A DNA stretch of 64,000 bases from contig CAJQUW010007250.1 in the NCBI GenBank assembly GCA_907163375.1, positions 62,001 through 126,000 on the forward strand, given 5' to 3'. The stretch comes from Prostheceraeus crozeri. Lineage: Eukaryota > Platyhelminthes > Polycladida > Euryleptidae. The notes beneath the pieces were generated by a model. That model was not told where the DNA came from. It saw only the letters and a list, made by a program, of their open reading frames with translations, and made no database searches. Of the stretch, positions 57,358 through 64,000 are shown in pieces (the first letter of the stretch is position 1; every line of letters starts with the position of its first letter). A program made the translations under genes and the position numbers.

Positions 57358-59459
57358 GTGTTGGTTGTTAACACGTTCAGAGAAAGCTTGATTAAACAAA
57401 TTGTTCGCTCCTTTTGTCATTCTCTGGAAAGTCAATAGACGGGCATGAAACCCATTTCTACTTGTTATTTCTAGCATTGTGTATGAAATAAGTCGTCTCA
57501 GAATTGAGAACAGTAAATTAACCATTGATGCTAAAAAATCTAGACAGTGAATTCTCCAATGATTTGCCATTGTTTTATAGGAGCGCATTTTTATGACGTT
57601 TATTTTTTCCAAATCATATCTTTGAAAACATGATGTCGATTACATATCTTGAACAGGAAGAACAGCGCATAGTAAGGTTGCACGGGCATCGATATATTTC
57701 GCCGGATCTCTACAATGGATGCACTCCGGAATGAAAACTGCACATTTGACACGAGATACAGAATATTGTTAACGATCGTCAGACGAAGTGGCGCCTAGCA
57801 TGACGTCATAATGGCATGAACAGAAGAAAGTAAGTAAACAATAAAAGTCAAAGGACGGAATGAAATTACCAAGGTAAAATAAGATTTAATACTGTCTCCT
57901 TCTGAACACAGAGGTCTGGCTTCATCCTGTGTATGTATAAGGCCTCGAGCACCCATTAGCACCCATTAGTACCCATGTACAGCGCTGTTCTTCCTGTTCA
58001 AGTCATGATAGATGACTGGAAAATGACCATGTTAGATACGTGGAATTTCCGCCTCTACGTATGTTTTTTCATACTCATCAATCTGCCAATTTCTCAACCA
58101 ATAATTCAACACCAAATCAGTAACAGTGAACAAGTGGGGCCACAATAAACCCAACTTTGTGAACATCGGACTTGTGTCTTTGCCTAACAGTGTCCAGGAA
58201 ATAAGTTTCAAATTTACTTTGAAGTTTACTACCGACTTTTGATGTTGATAGGCAATGATTTTACAGGCGTTAATGTTCAGAAGTAGAAGTTTTGATCATT
58301 AATCACTCATTAAAAAGGATCATTTGAAAGCCTCATCCCTATTTCATGATGTAAAATTGCGTAGATTTTGCGGCCTCAACAAGTCTTCAAATAACGAGTT
58401 AAAAGAAAAGTGTATTGCACTTATTCACTTGAAATGGAGATAATCAACTATGAGTCATCACTCTGGGAAAACTTTCACGATTGCTTCATACCTGATGCGG
58501 ATTGTTTTAATGAACTCATGCACTAAACAGCGTTCGTGTTTTGTGGTTCCTCATTAATCCGTAGATAATCATAAAGCTTATTCTCCCATATTTGTACGTG
58601 TAGAAAGCAAGAATATGAATATATTGCAGAAAGCAGGACATGACTTTATATAGAAATTAGACTACTGAAAGTTTGACCCAACTGATGTAGCTATTACACA
58701 GAAATTAATACTCTTATAACTGATGCATCGATTTTAATAACAGCTTTAACAACTGTTAGTCAGCATAATAGATGTCATCAAGTTAGCAGATAGTCATGAA
58801 GATCATTGAAAAATCTTAATAATGTATAGTCTAATGTCTTCTTCATGTATAGTTGTACATTTTTACATTTATAATGAGGCGGTTTTGTTTGCTTATGGAA
58901 TTATATACGTGAAGGAATGTATGTTCAAGCAGCTTAATATAAATTTCCTCAATCTTTAATTGCTGTGTTTCAATATGTTAAGCAGTTCTTTTCTATCCCA
59001 TTATATTGAGATAATGCCAAGCCCCAGAAAGGAAAAAATATGTTATGAAATTGTAGCATTATTCAATGATTAAATATTATCTTCAGTCGAAATGGATGTT
59101 CATCTGGGCCTACATCAATAACCATGTGGTCGCTCGATAATGTCGTAAAATAAATACTTGCTAAGACTGTAAAATATGCTAATTGCTTTAGGCTGCTAAC
59201 ATTTGAGTTTAATGGATGCAAAATCAAATCATGAAAAATATTTATTGATCTAGTTATCATTTCTGTTTACAACTCAGTCGGAAAGCGAAGTGATTCTTTG
59301 TATGCTTTTATCATCATTGAAACCAGACCTGTACATACTTACAGGCTAGTCACGACCAGAAATTTGTAAACTGCTAGAATTAGGTAGTTAATGCGTGTGC
59401 AAATTCTAGTTGCAACTACCAAATTTGTAGCTGAGTCTGATTGACTAAGTTGGCATGTG
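57358..59459. other. Intron sequence, nothing recognised
   Basis: A 105-codon minus frame at 57295-57612 has no motif. CACCCATTAGCACCCATTAG and one more imperfect copy form a tiny tandem repeat near 57950. Confidence 0.35.
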
Positions 59460-59640
59460 TTAGGACAGCTCAGTTGGTTGAAGGCTATGTTTCGGCATAG
59501 AGACTCAAAAGGTCTATGGTTCGATTTTGGCCGCCTCAGAGGATGCCACCGCCACCATTGAAGGCCACAGACCAGTTGCGAGTGTGAGAAGGCTTCCCTT
59601 CCTTGCGCTTTGTGTAGGCGAGGGATGAGGAGAAAATGTT
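59460..59640 (+). repeat. tRNA-derived SINE just upstream of an exon
   Basis: GGACAGCTCAGTTGGTTGAA (A box) and TCTATGGTTCGATTTTGG (B box), spaced as in a long-arm tRNA. It ends about 50 bp before the exon at 59688, close to where a branch point would lie. Confidence 0.55.
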
Positions 59641-59687
59641 GATGTTATTTGAATGATTTGCACTGATGCCACAAATTTCACTTACAG

Positions 59688-60008
59688 AATTCGCAGAGAC
59701 CAGTATCGGATCCATCTCCATGTTACGATTGCTCTCGCCTCACTCAGGAACTATCAGAAAGTCAAGAACGGTGTGCATGGTTATCTGAGAAGGTTGAATC
59801 ATCGGAGAACCAGTGCACCGAATTAACAGAGGAACGTGATGAGTTGATTCGGCGATCTGACAGACTCCTGGCAGAAATAGAAGATACAAAGGAGCAACTA
59901 GCGGCAGCGGGTAGGAGGACAGGGCAACTGCTATCCGAATGTGAAGCCTTGAGAATGACTCAAGCGGCCATGGAATCGAAACGTGAAGGCGACACATCTC
60001 CTACTCAG
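59688..60008 (+). CDS. Coiled-coil gene exon, second long coiled-coil block
   Basis: The acceptor AATTTCACTTACAG and donor CAG/GTGAGA bound 321 nt (107 codons), open in phase 0 at both ends. It encodes NSQRPVSDPSPCYDCSRLTQ, then a long coiled coil (ELSESQERCAWLSEKVESSE, LTEERDELIRRSDRLLAEIE, TKEQLAAAGRRTGQLLSECE) and a polar end (KREGDTSPTQ). CYDC is a second Cys pair besides that in the 22015 exon. The coil is regular in Leu/Ile heptads and is probably a dimerisation or scaffold region. Family not recognised. Confidence 0.88.
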
Positions 60009-60077
60009 GTGAGAGCGGGTGTCACTGTTAACATTAGCGACTGATGTTTCAATTTCATTGCCTACAGTAGGGATGGT

Positions 60078-60670
60078 CAAGCTAGATCAGACAATAGACC
60101 ACTTTGATCAAACAAATGTGATCATTTCTCTCTTTGTGTTCTTCGAATGTAAGGAAGTGGTCATTAATTCAGAACATCCTTCAACAAAGAAATGAAAAAG
60201 TTATTGGTTTCATTATTGGATCGAGTTGTGTGGAAAGTAAGATTTTGCCATCTTTGATTAATGATGGCGATATATTTTCATATCTAAGAAGCAATATTCA
60301 TAAAAATTCAAACATCTGAACTGCTACTATATGTTACCATAAAAATGTTAAGTACTGAAAATATAAGTTTGCAACATCAGGACTAATCGAAGTTACTTAA
60401 TATTTTTATAGAGACAGATGGTAGCAACAAGTGTTGGAATTTTAATGACTATCGCCTCTTTAGATATGAAATCATTTTGTTATCCATAATCAAGGGCGGC
60501 AAAATCAAATTTTCCACACAATTCGATTCTAATAATGAAACCAACAACTTTTTCATTTCTTTGTTGAAGGATGATCTGAATTAATGACCACTTCCGTACA
60601 TTCGAAGAACACAAAGAGAGAAATGATCATATTTGTTTGATCAAAGTGGTCTATTGTCTCATCTAGCTTG
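60078..60670. repeat. Long near-perfect hairpin (arms ~240 bp, loop ~105 nt)
   Basis: 60078-60325 is the reverse complement of 60430-60670, by eye about 90-95% identical over the outer 200 bp. The left arm begins AAGCTAGATCAGACAATAGA and the right arm ends TCTATTGTCTCATCTAGCTT. Long identical stretches include ATCATTTCTCTCTTTGTGTT. It lies in the last intron, in a transcribed strand if the gene is expressed. Confidence 0.9.
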
Positions 60671-62016
60671 TACGTATAACGACTTCAGTTCAGCTTCGAT
60701 TGAGGAATTTAAATATGCTCCGAGATAAAAGTCCATTTCTCATTAGCTTTTTAACAAACATGGCATCTTTATCTTCAACGATATCAGAAATAAGTGTTTT
60801 AAAATGTTTAACAATTTATCTGTTAAGTAAAAAATATAAGATGAGTATAAGCGACTTATGTTGTTTACAACTTATCTGGGTCAACTCGACACTTTGATAT
60901 AAATGTGCAAAACACATGTCTAGACACCATCGATATTGACAGCTTGAAAATGACTTCGTTAGTGCCAAAAGATGTAGACAACTTTTCAACAATCAGCAGA
61001 AAATGGTGCAATAAATTTGGGACATCATAATTCCTCTAAAAAGACACCGATTTCGACGAGCAATGCATCAAAGTAATGATCAGGGAAAACCCTTTCACCT
61101 TGTGTCTGATTCATTATCATATTCACACGTTTTCACCTTGAAAATTTGAGATTCCTTAAAGAGGTGATTTTCACATTTTGGTTGATGTCCATTTGAAACA
61201 ATAGACAATGGGAAAAAATATTGAAAATCTGAAAATATGTCTCGAATGGTGTATAGGTTATCAATGTGAAATGAGATTGAGGGGCAGGAGAATCTGTTGA
61301 AGTTTGACATAATTTAGGTGGTCCGTTTTTATGATCAACTCTGATACTGCTATGCTGACAGTTTGATCATTCGTGGTAAGTATTTACGTCTGAGCACTTA
61401 CAAAAATATAAAAATGTCCGATTTTTTTGGAAATTTTGAATATAATCATTTTTTTGGATATTTATTTACTTTATATATTTTTGACCTCTTTTATCTTCGA
61501 TGGTGATGGAAACAAGGAATGAAGAAACCATGTTACACTTAGGATTGCACTCATCACTTTTCAACGTAGCAAAGTGCGTCAAGCTAACAAAATTTTAAAA
61601 AAACAAGCTAACGACTAGTTAATTTTCTATAGGGTGCAAAATATGATTTAAAAGAACATTATTATATCCTAAAATGTCCAAAAAATTTTAAAAATACTTA
61701 CTAGTATGACAAACAACGGTTCTCCTCTCCTCATGTGGAATGAATTGTCGAGTAAGTCGTTCTGTTCAAATTATGTTTATCACTTATATATTGAAAAGAT
61801 CTTATTTAACAGTCTGTCCATTCAGATGATAAGAGGACAGGTCTGTTTCCAATCAAAATATCAGATCTAGCTAACACAGCGGGATTACGCTATCTAAAAT
61901 CTACCAGGTGTGTAAGAGAATTAATATTAGTTCCTTAAGCTAAAACGTGAAATAAAATTCTACAAAATCTGACTTTTATTATTGAAGATTATTTGACTAT
62001 TTTAAAAGGATGTCAT
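60671..62016. other. Intron sequence, nothing recognised
   Basis: No motif-bearing frame was found. Confidence 0.35.
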
Positions 62017-62098
62017 CAACAGGAACTTGGTCAGGACGATCGGGTCTCGACTGCTAAATCCTGGACGCTCAAACCCGACCAAGCGCGGTCCTGTACAT
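62017..62098 (-). ncRNA. Structured motif related to 44945-45045
   Basis: Minus strand: CTTGGTCGGG pairs with CC-GACCAAG style arms (62083-62074 with 62036-62026), loop GGGTTTGAGCGT then GAGACCCGATCG, then TTGATGA. Shares GGGTTTGAGCGT exactly and GACCCGA and TGATGA in the same order with the 45-kb copy. Confidence 0.45.
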
Positions 62099-63758
62099 TT
62101 AAGATGCACAGCCTCAAAAGTTAAATTTATACTCGTAGTAGAGAAAAATTAGCATCTATCAAAAAAAGAGTCGCTATTGACTGAAATGTATCTCAGGCAT
62201 TGTAATAGTTGGTCACTCAATTATATTGCCTGGTGATGTTTGGATCAATTTCGTCAGCTAAACTTGCCAATTGAACGGAAATTCCAAATTAGGATTTCAT
62301 TGCGATTGATTTGAAGCTTCCTGTGAAATTATAGTTGCCATCACAGCCCATCAAAAATGGAACAATATCGGGAATTTGTTTACATTTACTTCAAAATGCG
62401 CAGCCTTTGTCACTCAAAGCGCGTCACTTTTCAATTATCACTGATAATTGAAGTCTATGAAATGGCAACCGGATGATTCTGAATATCCTCAGTCGTCAGG
62501 GTATGTTCTTTCCAAACGACCGAGTTTCTTCTACGGCAAAGTCTCAGAGATTACGTCATATAGTCTCAAGTGTTGTCTATCCAAGAAAAGATCGCTGCAT
62601 TTCATGTCCCGTGAAAAATAAAGTGGATTTTCGCTGTCACACTGTTCTGTTCATTTTCATGTTAGAAGGGGACAATGGACATTCAATAGCCTTCATAAGA
62701 TTGCCGGAGGTTGGTAGACTCTTTGTCTTGATTAAAGACAGATGACGTCGCTTATATGCACTCTTAAAACCTTGCGCAACTCACTGGGCCAGCAGTTGTT
62801 GATGAAGAATCAATCAAGGCGACCGCGTGGTTGAAGTGTGATAAATTAGAAACCCACAGCACAGCACAACTATCTTTACGTTCAATTTTTGACGAATTCA
62901 TTTTATTTAATGAACGGTGCTGAATTAGTTAATGCTGTCCGCCTGGTTTGTGACTGTTAGGTGTCGAAACATTGTAAGGCGAACTCCTATTGATGATAGA
63001 CTTTTCGCAGTATTATGTGCTATGTCCTTTAACAAGTGTTGGTAGAAATATGGTCTTTCTTTTTCAACTATATTAAAGTGCTGAGGATTAAGCAAAAAAG
63101 AGAAATTGAAGTTAAAGAAGTCAAGTGAAGAAGTCAACTAGTTGTGTGAAACCAATGAGGACAACTGGTTTCAAATGTATCAGAAGTATTATTTTCCTTA
63201 TACCTATAGTACATTCTGCAGTGTGTAGCAATATTTCCATTATATTTCATATATTACAGTAATAGTCGAGTAATTGCCATTCAATTTTTGCTCCCACTTT
63301 CCTAGTACGTATGTACATAGCTGATAATAAAAAACGGGCCATATATATTGTGTCAAACTTAAATAGATTTTCCAACCTTTCAGTTATGTCGTTCCTTAAC
63401 GCGCCATACACCATTCCAAAACTTATGTTCTCATCTTTGAAATGAGCTATAATACACCAGCACCTGCAACTATGTTGGCTAGACAAAATGTCAAAGCAAT
63501 AGGGAATGAAAATGTAATGATCGCTCCCTTTTTAAAATTCGCAGTTTTAAAAAAGGATGCATTATGGGCATGATGTTGAATCAGACAGAAACAGAGAAAG
63601 GTTTTCTCTGAGCATTTTTGGTGAATTGCTCGTTGAAATTGGTGAGCCTTCAGAGAAGCTGTGATTTCCCGAATTCATGGTGTCATTGTTCCATTTATCC
63701 ATCTGCTTCATATTGTTTTATTAACGTCAATTTACATTATTGTTTTTTGTTTCTACAG
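62099..63758. other. Intron sequence, nothing recognised
   Basis: Small open frames (e.g. 62473-62745) carry no motif. It ends in the acceptor TTTTTTGTTTCTACAG. Confidence 0.35.
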
Positions 63759-63875
63759 TTAAGAAATGCAAGCCAACACCCCAAAAGGATAAAATCAATA
63801 GATGAGACAGTTCGATTGAAATCTCCGAGTACAAGCGCCTCTGGCTTCTTAAGTACAGCAGATTCTATTGCATAG
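63759..63875 (+). CDS. Terminal coding exon of the coiled-coil gene
   Basis: A strong acceptor (TGTTTCTACAG) opens a phase-0 frame of 38 codons, LRNASQHPKRIKSIDETVRL then KSPSTSASGFLSTADSIA, ending in TAG at 63873-63875. The tail is basic then Ser/Thr-rich and ends in SIA, not a consensus PDZ ligand. No donor fits before the stop, so this is the last coding exon. The poly(A) site would lie beyond the window. With the seven best exons the protein is 455 residues, or 558 with the five extra internal candidates. Confidence 0.78.
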   Translation, partial: LRNASQHPKRIKSIDETVRLKSPSTSASGFLSTADSIA

Positions 63876-64000
63876 AAATTATTTTAGCCATTCCTGAATA
63901 ATGCGATCTGGAGAAAGTAAAATGCCACTGGCTAGACTGAGGAATTATTAATTTCTTAACTCCGATATTTCGTCTTTCTTCAACCGGGATGAGATACTCT

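Noticed and set aside
1-64000. CRISPR array, operon or bacterial contamination
   Set aside because: No spaced identical repeats, no Shine-Dalgarno-led dense frames. Spliced exons and eukaryotic transposons occur throughout.

Overview
This window is AT-rich, intron-dense metazoan DNA. GT-AG exons are separated by kilobases of transposon debris, and there are no operons or bacterial signals. The mix of tRNA-derived SINEs, hAT, P-element/THAP9-like, BEL/Pao, Ty3/gypsy, Penelope-like and non-LTR elements points to a marine invertebrate (deuterostome or spiralian). The species cannot be resolved by eye.

The main host gene runs on the + strand from 8286 to 63875 and is still incomplete upstream. 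Six internal or first exons (8286-8453, 22015-22266, 31239-31433, 34984-35034, 48257-48523, 59688-60008) and a terminal exon (63759-63875) have good splice sites, and all join in phase 0. Six more candidates fit the same phase: 19167-19196 (30 nt), 27635-27676, 32911-32988, 46986-47039, 52217-52291 and an alternative stop exon at 57307-57357. The product is a mostly helical, charged coiled-coil protein with an ATG-start exon in good Kozak context, a small Cys cluster, an acidic segment and two coiled-coil blocks. I do not recognise the family.

Region by region: 0.5-5.8 kb is a transposon graveyard on the minus strand (hAT, Ty3/gypsy with a palindromic MITE beside it, BEL/Pao integrase, and a 300-codon open P-element/THAP9-like C-terminus). 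9.3-10.25 kb holds a degenerate ~98-bp tandem array. 11-18.6 kb holds a MITE, a LINE tail, an eroded hammerhead-like core and a pair of ~0.8-kb inverted arms flanking a putative minus-strand gene or pseudogene (15846-17237). 20-31 kb holds a LINE tail, two MITE families, SINEs and a hAT transposase remnant. 32-48 kb holds SINEs, small MITEs, a Penelope-like RT remnant and an isolated coiled-coil ORF. 49.4-52.1 kb is a hAT-type element with 8-bp target duplication that carries a second hAT-type MITE inside it. Its interior recurs in inverted orientation at 54.7-56.4 kb, where it is broken by another insertion. 53.1-54.2 kb is a well-preserved GC-rich LINE 3' end. A near-perfect hairpin with ~240-bp arms (60078-60670) lies in the last intron, 70 bp after an exon.

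The strongest new observations are the phase-0 exon chain with microexons, the long intronic hairpin, a two-copy nonautonomous hAT family with exact 8-bp target duplications, and a structured motif with hammerhead-like words next to the Penelope-like remnant and again at 62 kb. All homology calls are from memory of family motifs; no search was run.
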